In this document: positions 48,552-60,872 of the stretch, one piece after another
Position numbering within the stretch: the stretch's first letter is position 1
How the letters are laid out: every line of letters starts with the position of its first letter
NCBI GenBank assembly: GCA_026419785.1
Contig: JAODTK010005220.1
Coordinates: 124,001 to 188,000, forward strand
Length of the DNA: 64,000 nucleotides
Direction of reading: 5' to 3'
Origin: Sclerodactyla briareus
Taxonomy: Eukaryota > Echinodermata > Holothuroidea > Dendrochirotida > Sclerodactylidae
Position numbers and translations under genes: made by a program
The notes under the pieces: generated by a model
The model's input: only the letters and a program-made list of their open reading frames with translations
Database searches by the model: none
What the model was told of the DNA's origin: nothing

Positions 48552-51019
48552 TGTTATGGAGGTAAACAAACCTCTAATCGAGCACCTACGACCCATTAGC
48601 GGTGGGGTTCGGGGTGCTTACTGTTGTGACAGCATCCATTGATGGGTGGTGTGAATGATACAGTTACAAGTGGATAAGGGTGGACTGCATCTAATTTCAC
48701 CTGATTCTTACTGAGGCTCAATTCAATAATATAACATACATGATAATGGACATTCAATCTGCAGCGGACATGTATCAAATCTAATATGGGGCGCATAACG
48801 CTGAATGTTAAATTACACTAGAGGTAGGGCTTCCCCCTATATGGCCGCGGAACCGCCTGTCTGGGTAATTGACCAAGGCGCATCCCCCCGAAGGTGCCCA
48901 GTGTACCCGTTCTGGCGGTTAGACCAGGAAGCGCAGTCAGCTAAGTTTTCCGTCCACCCAGTCCAGCGATGTGAGGCGTGGTCCCCCAGACCTTAAGCCG
49001 TCGATGCAGCGGGTCCCCAGGGACCCTGTTCCGGCACTGGCGTGATCGGATGGGACCGGATACCACTGATGTCATACGACATGCTGTGGGATCCAGGAGA
49101 ACACAAATAGTAGTGGCATCTCTTATTCTCTGGCTTGACAGTGGTGGCCGGCAATCGGGATGACCAGCAATCGAATGGTCGGGGTGGGAATATAATGGCA
49201 GTACAAACCCCAATTTGTAGATAAGCATGGTAAATAATAGCGTTAAAACATAACGGTAGGCGTGGGGGCAAGGTAAAAAAATTGACCCAGCAGCCAACCT
49301 ATGGGGGTGGAATTTGCAACGATCAATAGGTGACAGCATGCTGTATTTCAGGTGTAGGCCCACAATATCTAGGTCACTGTCAATGACATGACTGAAAAGC
49401 AGGCTATCTCGCTTAATCTGCAAAATCGAAAAACAATCAGTAAAGCATTCCTTTAATGACACGTTGGACTATGGTGTCATTTATAGTGGTAATAAGAATA
49501 AGACAAGACCAGCCTTCCCTCGTAGTCGCTCTTACCACAGTACAAATGAGAGAAAGGGGGGGAGGGCGCAATATATAAAGGAGCGATAAAAAATATGGGT
49601 CAACCAATAAAGCAACCCGGGCAGTCTAAGTAACTTAACTTAGCGGACAATGCCTCTTAAACATGACGTCATTATCTATTGGGGATTGACCTCTGTACTA
49701 ATAGTACAGAGATGTAATTGCCAAATCACAAATAGGTCACCGATAGGACATCCGGTAGTAATTAGCAAATATATTCTTTACAACTGTTATAGCCTCTGGG
49801 CTTAGAGTAACTACACCATGGCCACAAAAACTAGTTCAGACAATGGAAATCTATGGGGCATACAGTGTGGGGTTTCAATGGAATGATGCTGGTTGCAGGA
49901 TTCAAGTGAATATTCATTACCACATAGGAACAATAATATGAATATAGTGCACATTAATTGGGGCGATTAAGACTACCAACTAGTAGTTCTGGGGGAACTA
50001 ATGAACAAACCGATCAAAAATTGGTTAACTTAAATTTGCTCTCAACAATAAATTCACATACGGATGTCATTCCTGACTGCTGTGGCTGAGAATCTAGCGG
50101 CTCCATTTCAGGAAGAATACTGACATGTTAAAAATGACTTCTTACGTGGGGGTAATAATACCCAACCTCGATTAAAGCTCCACATAAACAGTCACGCAGT
50201 ATTGTATAGAATTATTTAAATTAAGATAGGATTAGTATTGTGCCCATTCACAACAACAATCTAGCAAATTATGAGCAGGACCCCAACAGCTAACCGTTTG
50301 AATAATTAACATGAGCAGTCCAGGCATCTACATGTAGGCTACAAATTTTTTAAAATCAGCCAACTGGGGAGCAACATTTTTTTTTTTTGAAAAGAAAATA
50401 TTGGCTCTTACCTGTGTGATCCAGAGATAACACAAATAGTAAGTGGCCTCTCTCTATTCTTCAACTTGACAGGGAGTGTTTGGCGCAATCGGCGAGGGAC
50501 CAGCAATCGACTGGTGCATCATGGATGAAGGAGACATGTTTTAAGCCCGAACAATTCTTAACTCTGTCCTGTGAGTGGTGCGGAGTCACCCCTCATGAAC
50601 AAAGCAGAAAACCTCATCCAGACCAGACTGTCCCCAGTGCCGATTGACTGAGAGAGATATTTCTGTCGTAACCCCACCAAGAACATTGTGAAAACATTAG
50701 GACCTGTTTTTCTTTACTCCGACCCATACATATGCCAAGGAGATAATTTGTGGTGAAGGGGAGGGGATGGTTCTGTCAGTAGCCCATAAATCCTCTCTAA
50801 GGAAAGTTAGTGGGACGTAGAGACAAGGGTCCATCTCCCCCTTGGGGAGCGGCATACTCAGGCCAATCTGTTGCTAATCACCATAGTTGGTCAAGGCAAA
50901 GGCTGCGTGCGAGCAGCACCACTATGAGTCAACTTGATAGAACTGGGTTACAGAGGGTCACTGCACTGGACTCTGAACAGTGCCAGGTCAGGGAAAGGGC
51001 AAAATTAGTAGCTGCTACA
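48552..51019 (-). repeat. 3' LTR of the Gypsy-type element
   Basis: This is a direct repeat of 57,232-59,691. In element orientation it begins TGTAGCAGCTACT (next to the polypurine tract) and ends ACA at 48,552. Shared landmarks with the other LTR include the CTCTAATCGAGCACCTACG block near 48,571, the ATTCCTGACTGCTGTGGCTG block near 50,070 and the GAGCAGCACCACTATGAGTC block near 50,910. A length of 2,468 bp is long for an animal Gypsy LTR. The short open frames on both strands inside it are not convincing genes. Confidence 0.88.
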
Positions 51020-51031
51020 CTCTCCCTACCT
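51020..51031 (-). other. Polypurine tract of the Gypsy-type element
   Basis: AGGTAGGGAGAG on the minus strand directly abuts the TG that opens the 3' LTR. This is the usual site for plus-strand priming in LTR elements. Confidence 0.7.
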
Positions 51032-51529
51032 AAAATGTTGTCGTCCTCGACACCCAAAGCAAATGAACGGCTACTTACACGCAGTGAGTAACCCTTGTAG
51101 CATTTGGGTGTGCTGTTGGTTGACATCATCTGTTGGTGCATCAATGTCATAATCCTGGAATGGATCAGTTAACCACTGGCTGAGGGAGCGTCAGAAGGTT
51201 AGGGGAAAAGATGAGAAATGGTTTAGGTCTCCTAATTGAGTACCCTAGCCTGGAATTGGCGCCAGGGTTCCTCTGGGGGCGACGCTCCAGTTCAACTTCT
51301 CTATAGCATCTCCATTGGGCTGCAGATCCTGAGGGGGCGGGGGATGAACTACTGTGGGGGCTCTCTCTAGCCTGATTTCTTCTGGTGCCTCCACGTCAGG
51401 GGGGAGGAGGCTCAGGACACCTTCAGCTGGAGGGGGGTCACCACCAGCCATACCAAGATCCCACTTGCGGTTGCACCTGCTGGGAGTGGGTGTGGTCGTA
51501 CGCGCAGTACCACCATCATAATACCTTAC

Positions 51530-52810
51530 CTCATGCCTCATGCTTCGCTGTCGTCCACTGCTGCCTTAAACCGAGTCTCTCGAAGAGTCCTTCTGGGGTC
51601 TTCCACTGCCGCCGGAACGCAGAAGTATCTGATGTCGGTTTCCTGGTGGAGCATTGGCTGGAATCGACAGGGTTAGCCAGCATGTTCCTATGTAGGGTGC
51701 GGTGGGGACCTTTGCAGTTTAGAGGCTTCACCTCATTTACACCGGCAATAATCCCCACTGTCGCACCACCTCGTACAGCTGGTCTTCCCATCGCTTTGCC
51801 CCAAATTCGTCCACCACGGGGCCTGACGTTCCTCACCAGGCACGTGGTCCACTGGTCTATGGCTGCTCCCGTTACCTTCAAAATCGTAGTGCTTGGTTGC
51901 GTGGCAGCCCTCTTCTTAGCCGTAGTCGGATTGCCAGTTGATGGGCTCTCTGTAGTCGGTCTTTCAGCCGTCTACATTACCCTTGATGGCTGGCGAGAGG
52001 TCCTCTTTCCTGGGGACCAAACCTAGACGAAGTCGATTGGGAAGTAGGGGGTCCCTACCGAAACATCAGAGAAGTAGGGCCGGAATCACCAGTGGCCTTC
52101 ATTCCGTGTGCAGTTGTAGGCAGGCACAGAGGTGACACATGGCTGCGCACTCAGTTTCTCCTCACCTCCAGGTCCCAGCAGGTTGAGGAGGGTCTGGTTG
52201 AACCGCTCACACTGCCCGTTCCCTGGGGATGGATATGGTGTCGTCCGAGCTTTTCTGATGCCGAGGCTCCTACACAACTCCGCAATCACCCTAGATTCAA
52301 AAATCACGGACCCTGGTCAGAATGGAGGCGCTCTGGGAGCCGTAGTGTGCAAACACCTGCTACCAGAGGCCTTGGCTACTGTGGTGGCCTTCTGGTCCCT
52401 TGGTGGTATGGGCAAAGGCGTACCGTGTGAAGTGGTCGTAATGCCACACGTTACTCGTTGGGTCTGTGTCTATTTTGAGGAAAGTCCATGAAAAGTAGCT
52501 CGAATGGTCTACTAGTGGAGATGGACACCATACCTGCAGCTCTGGCTAGTTTGGCCTTCCTCCTGACACACGTTCACAGGTGACGACACTTCGCCTCCAC
52601 GCAGGACTGCATCCTGGGCCAGTAGAAACCGTGACCTGATGAGGTCCAGCGTGCGATCAGCACCTTGGATGACCCCCTCTCAACATGGCAGCCGCGAAGG
52701 CAGGATCTCTTCGGCACTGGGGTAGGACACAAGCTGGAACTTGAACTACCATGGAGGTCGCGAACCTGCGGTAGAGCACCCCGAATCCCTGAGCACAGCT
52801 TGTCCACTGA
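51530..52810 (-). pseudogene. pol: Integrase remnant of the Gypsy-type element
   Basis: The N-terminal zinc-binding end is visible as FYWPRMQSCVEAKCRHL (about 52,650-52,574), matching the YWPxM...C..C part of the HHCC domain. The end of the catalytic core is at about 52,300-52,170: [10 protein letters not shown], then [19 protein letters not shown], which contains the last catalytic Glu (usually NGQVERFNRTL). A C-terminal tail at 51,750-51,690 gives VNEVKPL and RTLHRNML, typical of the region after Gypsy integrase (YEVKPLDG...RVLHRN). At least three frames are used. A further Pro-rich frame (51,245-51,541) may be the end of pol. Confidence 0.82.
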
Positions 52811-53599
52811 CGCATCAACAGTTTAGCCTCCTGGCAATATTCGATAACTGTGCGTGAAGGCTTCTCCCTGCGTTAAGCTGGCCAGAACTGACTTATGCCC
52901 TGGTCACGGGATTGGAGCACACGGGCCAGTCTTGCCATGGGCCATAACGGGCAGTGCCAGCCCCATTCCCCGGATGCTGGGGTCAGCATTTTTATGAGAG
53001 GGGGATTGCGTCAGGCGAATCGCAACCACTTCTACAAGTGCGACACCATCAGTAGTATCACCAGTACCTTGATGTCCATTTTCTTTGCAGCGGGCGGCCA
53101 TTGCGCCACCAACAGCTTGCATGGCACACACGGCTGATGTGGCCTGGGAGCAATAACTCCGACTTGGGTCACAAAGGCATCTCTTGAGCTGAATGGGGTT
53201 ATGTATGGACTCACCCATGAAATTTCTTCATCACTGCTCTTCTGGCGCTGGAAGTTAAGTACCGTCATCGTCGGCTGGCGGGTGGCTGTGGTCGCAGGGA
53301 GAGGCCATCTGCATCTTGGTTGTTCTTCCCCGGCTGATACCTAGGTCAAACTCGAAGTTGGACAGGGATGCCAACCAGGGTGACTGGGTTAGCATCTAAC
53401 TTTGCTGTAGTCAGTACATAAGGCAAAGGGTATTATCTGTCCACGACAAGGAATTGTTCCCATAAAGGTAATCGGCAAAACTTGGTGGTGGACTGCCATT
53501 TGAGAACCAGAAACTCTAATTAGGGCGGGATTAATTTGCCTCACTCTGGTCAGCCTCTGCTAGCGTATGGCTACGGGTTTGAGCTTCCCCTCATGCTCT

Positions 53600-53880
53600 T
53601 CTGATTACAAGGCTTGCCTCCCAGACGCAGTGCTTGCATCAGTATGGAGCAGGAAGGGTCCTGGGAAGTATGCAAAGTGGACAGTTGGCGCTGTGGTGAG
53701 TTTGTCAATGAGACAGTTGGAAGGCTGCTTGACAAGCCTCAGTCCAGATGTCAACAAAGGGCGTGTATGGGGAGGGGCGTCCCCTGGGTACCTGTTTTTG
53801 CTTGGGGTTGGGCCCTCCCCTCTCCTCCGGAATGGGGCATAAAGCTTGAAAAAATTACGATCGTTTAGTGGTGGCAATCT
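53600..53880 (-). pseudogene. pol: RNase H remnant of the Gypsy-type element
   Basis: The open frame ends in PFLLHTDAS, the first catalytic Asp motif of retroelement RNase H (F-x-L-x-T-D-A-S). It is preceded by FKLYAPFRRR and LRLVKQPS segments of the RT-RNase H connection. The frame then breaks, and the remaining RNase H acidic residues could not be followed with confidence between 53.6 and 52.9 kb. Confidence 0.7.
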
Positions 53881-54079
53881 TACTTATAATGGGGGGATGA
53901 ATCGCTATAGTATCCTGCGAGCCAAAGAAATGACTTCAAACTCCCCACATTTTGTGGGCGTCGGCCAGGTAGCAACGGCAGATACCTTATCGGGGTCAGT
54001 CTGCACCCCGTCTGCTGATACAACGTGGCTAAGGCATTTTACCGATGTCCTGAGAAAACTGACATTTGTCAGGGTTCAA

Positions 54080-54520
54080 TTTCAACCCAAACTCTTGAAG
54101 GCTTCCCAGGGACCATCTCCAACTCTCTCGTGCTCTTCCAGCATTCGAGAGAAAATTAGCAAGTCATCAAGGTACACTAGTACATCAGTAAAAGCCAAGG
54201 GACCCATGCACTTCTCCATCAATGCGGAAGGGTAGCAGGGCATTGCCGATCCCTTGGGGCATACGATTGAATTCATTAAAAACCCCAAGGGGCACCAAAA
54301 AGCAGTTTGGGTTTGTCCTCTTTCATCATCTCAATCTGGTTAATAAACCCGATTGAGCGGGAAGGGAGGGGAACCAAAACGGGCACCTGCTAGGGAGTGG
54401 AATGTGTACTCTATCTCGGTATGTTGTACTGATCCCTCACGGTCATAGAGTTAAGAAGCCGGTAATCTACTGTTAGGCGTAGGTCACCATTTTTCTTACG
54501 GACCAGTACAATTGGCAAAG
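54080..54520 (-). pseudogene. pol: Reverse transcriptase remnant of the Gypsy-type element
   Basis: Minus-strand reading near 54,515-54,450 gives VLVRKKNGDLRLTVDYR, the first RT block of Ty3/Gypsy elements. Downstream, after a frameshift, ALMEKCMG is followed by LVYLDDLLIFS, with the YLDD catalytic box at about 54,163-54,174. The blocks are in family order and at normal spacing, but in different frames. Confidence 0.88.
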
Positions 54521-55289
54521 AATAAGGACTCGACGACTACCTTCGTATGATCCTTTTGAGAATCCTGGATGTGGGCCTTCTGGCATCCTCAACGTCTTTG
54601 GGAGAGATGCGCCGGCTTTGCTGCCGAATAGGGCGTATGATCAGTGGTCGAGGTGGTTGTTCACCTCAGAGGTCCTACCAATGTCAGGTCATCCTAGAGA
54701 AAACAGTAGCATGGTTTCCCAGGACTTGGCTGAACGTTCACGCCCAATTCTTCAGATATGGTGAATCCTCTTAGGTGAGGGCACTGACTCGTCTAGTTGA
54801 GCGTTGGCAGTCAATGTCGGTAGGTGCAAACTGTCATGCTTTGGGGGTACAAGGGCTCAAATATATTGGGGCAGGTGAACCTGTCCAATTAAGCCTCCCT
54901 TTGCACAGTCGCATGTCAGAGCGGGAAGTGTGGGACCTGATGTGAACTGGTTAGGGCCAGATTGCAAGCAGGTGGTTACGAAAGGATCGGACCATGATGG
55001 TGACCCTGGCCAGCGAGGGGTGTTGGTGGTTCTACAAGCATCGGGGTCTACCTACCAAAACCTCGTGCTCACCCTGACACACCACTTCTTTGCGGAGCGG
55101 TGGGGGGAGGAGGCGTCTGGCAGGCAAGCCTCAGGGGACCTACACGGACCATCTTTTCTACCCCTACAGCAGGATGCCTTCCGTAGGCAGCTGCCCAAAA
55201 CGATTCACCCCTCAGATTCCTAACGAACCTCTTACCACCTAATTTGCGACAGTCTCTAAGGAGTACGCGCAACAGTCGAGTATTAGTCC

Positions 55290-55839
55290 CAATTAGTAAG
55301 GGGGCGTCTGTATCAGCCAGGTGGTTGGAGAGAACAAGGGCCAGTGTGGTTACCCTCTTACTGCTACCAGCTTCCAATGCCAATGGGTGAGATCACATAA
55401 ATGTACCAAGTTGGGACACTGTATCCCCCAGCCCCTTTCAGGTCCAAATCACTCAGTGGCATTATGGTCTATGTGACAGCCGAGACTCATACAGCTCCGT
55501 GGTGGAACAGTCCCTTGTGACGGTGTCAAGCAGCGCTTCAACACTGGGTTGTAGACCCATCCAAACAGCACTGCTAGTGGTGGGGGATCTCGTACTAACC
55601 TTAGGTTCAAGAGGGGGTAGCCCCACACCCGTTGGCACCCGGTTTGTAGATGGCTTCACCTGGTGCTGGCGCCACTTACTGCTGTTTTTTTTTTTTTTAG
55701 GCATCGGTCCGCTCACTTGAGGACGCCCTCCGCGTTCCGACTGGAAACGCTCAGTTAAACGACTTGTCCCAGTGTTTGCATTTTGGGGGTTCTGGCATGC
55801 CCCCATCATGTGGCCTCTCGCGCCACAGTTATAACACAA
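55290..55839 (-). pseudogene. pro: Zinc knuckle and protease remnant of the Gypsy-type element
   Basis: The frame opens with CYNCGARGHMMGAC, a perfect CX2CX4HX4C zinc knuckle (nucleocapsid). A basic linker with a KKKKN run follows. Near 55,530-55,500 comes ALLDTVT, which corresponds to the retroviral-type aspartic protease motif ALLDTGS/T with Gly changed to Val. A second frame near 55,300 gives PLLIGTN, the later hydrophobic-Gly motif of this protease family. The D-T-G to D-T-V change would inactivate the protease if it is not a sequencing error. Confidence 0.75.
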
Positions 55840-56849
55840 GGGGTTTCTCGTGGGCGGGGACCTTTAATTGGGGGTGATGCCCTCTCGCCTTTTAAGGTGG
55901 TGACTACCCTGCAAGTCCCTGATCGCTGCCAGAATGGTGGAAATATCGGTTAGGCTGGGGAGCAAGCAGCAGTGTTGGGAAGGGGATCCCTCAACCTTGG
56001 GCGGGGGAGATTCTATGTGGGGTGTTTGGGAGGGAACTTAGTTGCCTTCAGGGCATGTTGACCTCATTAATATATGTTTCCAACTCACCCCGATCTGCTT
56101 GCAGCTTCTTGGTTGTGGGCCTTATTGACAGGCGGGCGGGGCTGTGTTTGCCTGCGGAGGACCTCGCTCCTCGCTGCTCTTCGATGCGGCCCTCCCTCAG
56201 CAGCTTAACCAGGCTTGGTGGGTTGCCTTTGCTTCTGCCTTAGCGCAAGGGTGTAGTCACCAGGGTTTCACCGTGGATGCAACCACGCTCAAACTGGCTG
56301 AGACGCAGTTTGTCCGCTTGTCCGCGGACACCCGCCAAACTGGAAGCCTCGGTCGAGACCGCTCCTCCAGTCGACCAAGATACTCAGAGGGGCGTTCTCC
56401 GGGTTCCTGATACGTGTCCCTAAATAAAGATATGAGGTCCTCACTCACAGCAAACACCATAGGCCTGTCCGAGCTGCGTCAGTAAGTCAGTTGCCTGGCC
56501 GAGCTGCCAAGTCCTCACTGAACTTGCGGAAAAAGAGGGGAAGGAGGGTCGGGCGGGGGTGCAAGCTTTCTGCCCAATTCCGTGACTTCTTATCCCCCTC
56601 AGATCAGTTTGACTCGGTTCCATCTGCTGAGCATGTAACCAGCTGGGATAATGAAAGGGAGTTCCCCATGGGACAGGGTACTTACCTGAGAATGTTCGGA
56701 GTCGTTTGTATGAGCGTCCCGTATCCTGAATTTTGTGGACATGCTGAACGACCTCCGGCGGGACCTGGGTTGACTCCCGTCGTCGGTAGGTCGCTTGTTG
56801 TTTCCCCATGGCCTCCATCAGTCCTTAACGTCGTTTCGAAGTCGGCCAT
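55840..56849 (-). pseudogene. gag: Gag (capsid) remnant of the Gypsy-type element
   Basis: A likely start (ATG at 56,847-56,849, reading MADFETTL) is followed by frame fragments with RLRTFSGKYPVP and HAQQM, then LISLFRDTYQEPGERPSEYL. These match the style of Ty3/Gypsy and PNMA-like Gag: an F-S-G-K start of the capsid and a later LxxLFRxxYQxPGE(R)PSEYLxRLE segment. At least three frames are used. The product would be the capsid precursor of the retroelement particle. The 5' untranslated leader between the primer binding site (57,228) and the ATG is about 360 bp and holds nothing else I recognise. Confidence 0.75.
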
Positions 56850-57211
56850 GTTAAGATTTACAATGACAATGTAAAAAAAGGCAAGTAACAAGTAACGTGA
56901 ATGTTCCCACTCCGCGCCAGCTACAATAAACCCTTACAAAAAAGTGGTTAAATATCTCTCTCAGCATTACTACCCCAAATGGTCAAACCTGGTCGGATCT
57001 GGTCGCTTCAGCTAACAAGCAGTATCACAGGATTGCACAACTGCCGCACAGGCCACAGCAGAAGCACACAACCTGTACAGAGTTAGAGGAACAGGAAGCT
57101 CACAACATTTTTCAAACATTGCCGCACCAGCAGTTAGACAACATGCATCATAATAGCATCATTCTGGAATGAAGTCATACTAATAATTACTTTGAAATTA
57201 TTATATCAACA

Positions 57212-57228
57212 GCCCCACGTTGGAGCCA
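57212..57228 (-). promoter_or_regulatory. Primer binding site of the Gypsy-type element (Lys-tRNA type)
   Basis: On the minus strand, three bases after the 5' LTR, the sequence TGGCTCCAACGTGGGGC appears. It differs from the well-known tRNA-Lys(1,2) primer site TGGCGCCCAACGTGGGGC by one missing and one changed base. Its position next to the LTR end fixes both the LTR boundary and the orientation. Confidence 0.8.
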
Positions 57229-57231
57229 GTT

Positions 57232-59691
57232 TGTTTTTTCTTTGTTAAAACCTCTAATCGAGCACCTACGACCCATTAGCGGGGGGTGCGGGGTTGCTTA
57301 CTGTTTGGGACAGCGATCCCATTGATGGGGTGTGAATGAATACAGTACAAGTGGATAGGGGTTGACTGCATCTAATCTCACTGCGTCTTACTGGGCTTCA
57401 ATTCATCATATAACATAACCATGATAATGACATTCAACCTGCAGAGACATGTATCAAACGCTACATATTGGGGCAGCATAACAGCTTGATTAAATTAACA
57501 CTAGAGGAGGGGCGTTCCCCCTATATGGCGCGGCACCGCCCTGGGTAATTGACCAAGGCGCATTCCCCTCGAAGGTGCCCAGTGTCACGTCTGGCGGTAT
57601 TATTTATAGCCCAGGAAGCGCAGTCAGCTACGTTTCGTCCACAGGTCCAGCGATGTGAGGCGTTGGGCCCCCAGTCTTAAGCACCATCGATGCAGGCGTC
57701 CCCAGAACCTGTTACGGCATTCTGGCGTGGATAGGATGGGACCGGGAGCACTTGCTGTCAATACGACATGCCTGTGTGATCCAGAGATAACACAAATCGT
57801 AGTGGCCTCTCTATTCTCTGACTGACAGTGGTGGCGCAATCGCGAGACCAGAAACGAATGGTCGGGGTGGGGAAGATAATAGGCAGAGTACAAACCCAAA
57901 TTTTTTAGCTAAGGCATGGTAAATAATAGCGTTAATAACATAAACGGTAGGCGAGGGGGCAACGAATAACAAATTGACCAAGAAGCCAACTTGGGGTGGG
58001 AATTTGCAACGATCAATAGGGTGACAGCATGCTTGTATTTTCAGGTGGCCCAACAATTATCAGGTCCACTGTCAATGACATGAATGAAAGCAGGCTATCT
58101 CGCTGATCTTGCAAGCGAAAACAATCAGTTAAACGCTTCTTTAATGACACGGGGCACTATGGTGTCATTATAGTGTTACTAAGAATTAAGACAATGACAG
58201 CCTTACCCTCTTAGCGCCTATTACCACAGTAACAAATGAGCAGAATAGGTGGGTGGAGGGGCAATATATACAAGGAGCGATAATAAAATAAGGGGTCAAA
58301 CAATAAGCACCGGGCATCTAAGTAACTTAACTTAGCAAGTGACAATGACTCTTAAAACATGAAGTCATCCTCTATGGGGATTGCCTGTACTATTAGTGAC
58401 AGAGATGTACGTCCCAATCACAATAGGTCACCGATAGGTCATCCGGTCGTATACATTAGCACATATATTATTTACAAACTGGTATAGCCTCTGGGCCATT
58501 AGAGAACTATCCCATGGCAACACAACTAGTTCAGAGTCGGAAATATCTTGGGATACCGGTGGGGTTTCAATGGAATGAGGCTGGTTGCAGATTCAAGTGA
58601 ATATCCTTACCACCTAGGGGAACAATATCTGATATAGTAATTAATTGGGGCGATTTAATTAACTAACCAACTAGTAGTTATGGGGGGGAACTAATTGAAC
58701 AACGCTATCAAACATGGTTACTTTTAAATTCTCTCAACAATACATCACATACGATGTCATTCCTGACTGCTGTGGCTGAGAATCTAGCGGCTCCATTCAG
58801 GATGCATATGTGTTTTTACATTGTAAAATGACTTCTTAATTGGGGGTAATAATACCAAACTGAGTAAAGCCTCCACATAACACAGTCAAAGCAGTATCGA
58901 ATTATTTAATTAAAATAAGAATTAGTATTGTGCCCATTCACAACAAATCTAGCAAAATTGAGCAGGACCCCCCAACAGCTAACTGTTTGAATAATTAACA
59001 TGGCAGTCATGATCTACATGTAGGCGACAAATTAAAAAAATCAGCCAACTGGGGGAGCAACAGAAAAGAAATATTGACCTCTTAACTGTGTTGGTGCTCA
59101 GAGGATACACAAAAGTAGTGGCTCTCTCGTCTATTCTCGACGTTGACAGGTGGCGCAATCGGCGGATGACAAGCAATCGAATGGTGCAATCAGGATGAAG
59201 GAGCCATTGTTTAAGCAACAATTTCAACTTTGTCCTGATGAGTGGATGCTGAGTCACCATCATTGAACAAAGGCAGAACATTCACAAACATGCCTGGTCA
59301 CTAGTGCGCGATGACTTGAGAGAGATATTTCCTGTGTCACCCCCACCCGAACATTGTGAACATAGACCTGTTTCTCTTACTACGACCCATACCTATGCCA
59401 AGGAGATCATTTGTGGTGTTGTTGAGGGAGGGATGGTTCTGTCAGAGCCCATAAATTCCTCTTAAGGGAAATTAGTGGGACCTAGAGACAGGGTCAAATC
59501 TTACCCTTGGGGGCGGCTAATCAGGCCAAATCTGTTGCTTAATAACCATTAGTGGTCAAGACATAGGCTGGTGGCGAGCAGCACCACTATGAGTCAACTT
59601 GAGAGAACGGGGTTGACAGAGGGGTCACTGACTGGGAACTCTGAACAGTGCCAGGGTTCAGGGGAAAGGGCAAACTTAAGTAGCCCTGATA
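57232..59691 (-). repeat. 5' LTR of the Gypsy-type element
   Basis: This is the direct repeat partner of 48,552-51,019, 2,460 bp long. Its inner end reads ACA on the minus strand, three bases from the primer binding site. Its outer end near 59,691 has lost a clean TG. The two LTRs align over their whole length, but with very many single-base insertions and deletions, often in homopolymers. Confidence 0.88.
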
Positions 59692-60028
59692 AGAGGCCCC
59701 AAACCAGCGTGGACCCATACGGCACCGTAGGGCCCAGGGGCGTCACAAGCCAAGTCTTTTGGGGGGGTGTGTGTACCCCTATTTTGCCGAAATTACCATG
59801 TGAGTTGTCGACGACCATGCTGAGGTTTTGCCGACCATAACCCCGCTTTCATATATAGAGGAAAAGCACCACAAAATGTCCCCAACAGTGTGTCTGTACC
59901 ACAATAGCAGGCTGGGTGATTAATGAGGGCGTGCAAACATTGGATGGCGCAGATGCAGAGCTTAGAATTTTAATCAAGGTATCGCAGATTCCAAGCTGGT
60001 ACTAAACATGGGCTCAGGTGACATCATA

Positions 60029-60610
60029 AAGTAGTTGTCTTCTTATTCTGGGCACTGGGGGTGGCATATTAGTGACAGTAGGGTAGGAGTAGTATACTAT
60101 CCAAGCGGAGCGCCACCTTTGGTTGGGCGGAGCGTCGCAGAAAAGTTTGGTTTTGTGAGTCCAGATGGCAGGAAACGGCCCCTTCCAAGTGTTTTAGCTG
60201 GCATGCATCATAAAGTAGTTTTCTTTGATTCTGCGGGCACTGGGGGGGGGGTGGGGCTATCAGTTCAGTAGGGTGGAAGTAGTGTACTATCCAACGGAGC
60301 GGCCACTCTGGGTCGGCGCGGAAGCGTTGCAGAAAATGTTTGGTTTTGTGAGTCCCAGATGGCAGGAAACGCCCCTTCCCACAGTGTTTAGCTGCATGCA
60401 TCTAAAGTACGTTTTCTTCGTATTTGGGGCACTGTAGGGGGGGGTTGGCATATCAGTTCAGTAGGGCGGGAAAGTGTGTACCCTATACGAGCGGAGCGCC
60501 ACCTTGGTGGCGCGGAGCGTTTTTGCAGAAAATGTTTGGGTTTTTGTGAGCCCCCAGAGGGCAGGAAAGTGCCCTTCCCAAGTGTTTTAAGCTGCATGGC
60601 AATGGAGTAG
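60029..60610. repeat. Tandem array, three units of about 185 bp
   Basis: Units begin at about 60,029, 60,211 and 60,404 with TAAAGTAGTTTTCTTT and run through a GGGCACTGGGG block, a CAGTAGGG...GTACTATCC block, GGAGCGCCAC, TTTGGTTTTGTGAG, GGCAGGAAA and CCCTTCC, ending in TTTAGCTGCATG. Unit lengths differ slightly through homopolymer length changes. Confidence 0.85.
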
Positions 60611-60872
60611 AATTTCTATACCGCCATAGATTGCCAACATTCAACCTATCTTACCGGGCCTTCCAATTCACTGTTAAAATGGGCGGTGAATTTTTAAGTT
60701 CCCAACATTTTTATTAGTCGGTAGACCAAAAATGCAGTGAAGAAATACTCTACGGACGAGACGTCAGTTAGATATCCACTCAGATTCAGTGGATGAACGT
60801 TTCAATCAAGAACGTGTGGGACATGTCAACTGAAATTTTCATTCGATTAGTCGGAAATTTCATTCCAACGTT

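Larger units (their letters stand above)
48552..59691 (-). mobile_element. Ty3/Gypsy-type LTR retrotransposon, complete but frameshifted
   Basis: Two direct repeats of about 2.46 kb (48,552-51,019 and 57,232-59,691) flank a 6.2-kb internal region. On the minus strand the order is 5' LTR, primer binding site, gag, zinc knuckle, protease, RT, RNase H, integrase, polypurine tract, 3' LTR. Integrase after RNase H is the Ty3/Gypsy (Metaviridae) order. The reading frames are broken into pieces of 60-215 codons, so this copy cannot encode a full polyprotein as sequenced. No envelope-like frame is visible between integrase and the 3' LTR. A target-site duplication cannot be fixed because the outer LTR ends differ; GATCA on the left and GATAA on the right are weak candidates. 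Confidence 0.9.

Noticed and set aside
49085-49185. Protein-coding frame in the LTR (both strands open near 49 kb)
   Set aside because: The block is duplicated inside the LTR and its frames are not kept between copies.
51245-51541. Envelope gene of the retroelement
   Set aside because: Short Pro-rich frame with no signal peptide, membrane segment or fusion motif; more likely the end of pol.
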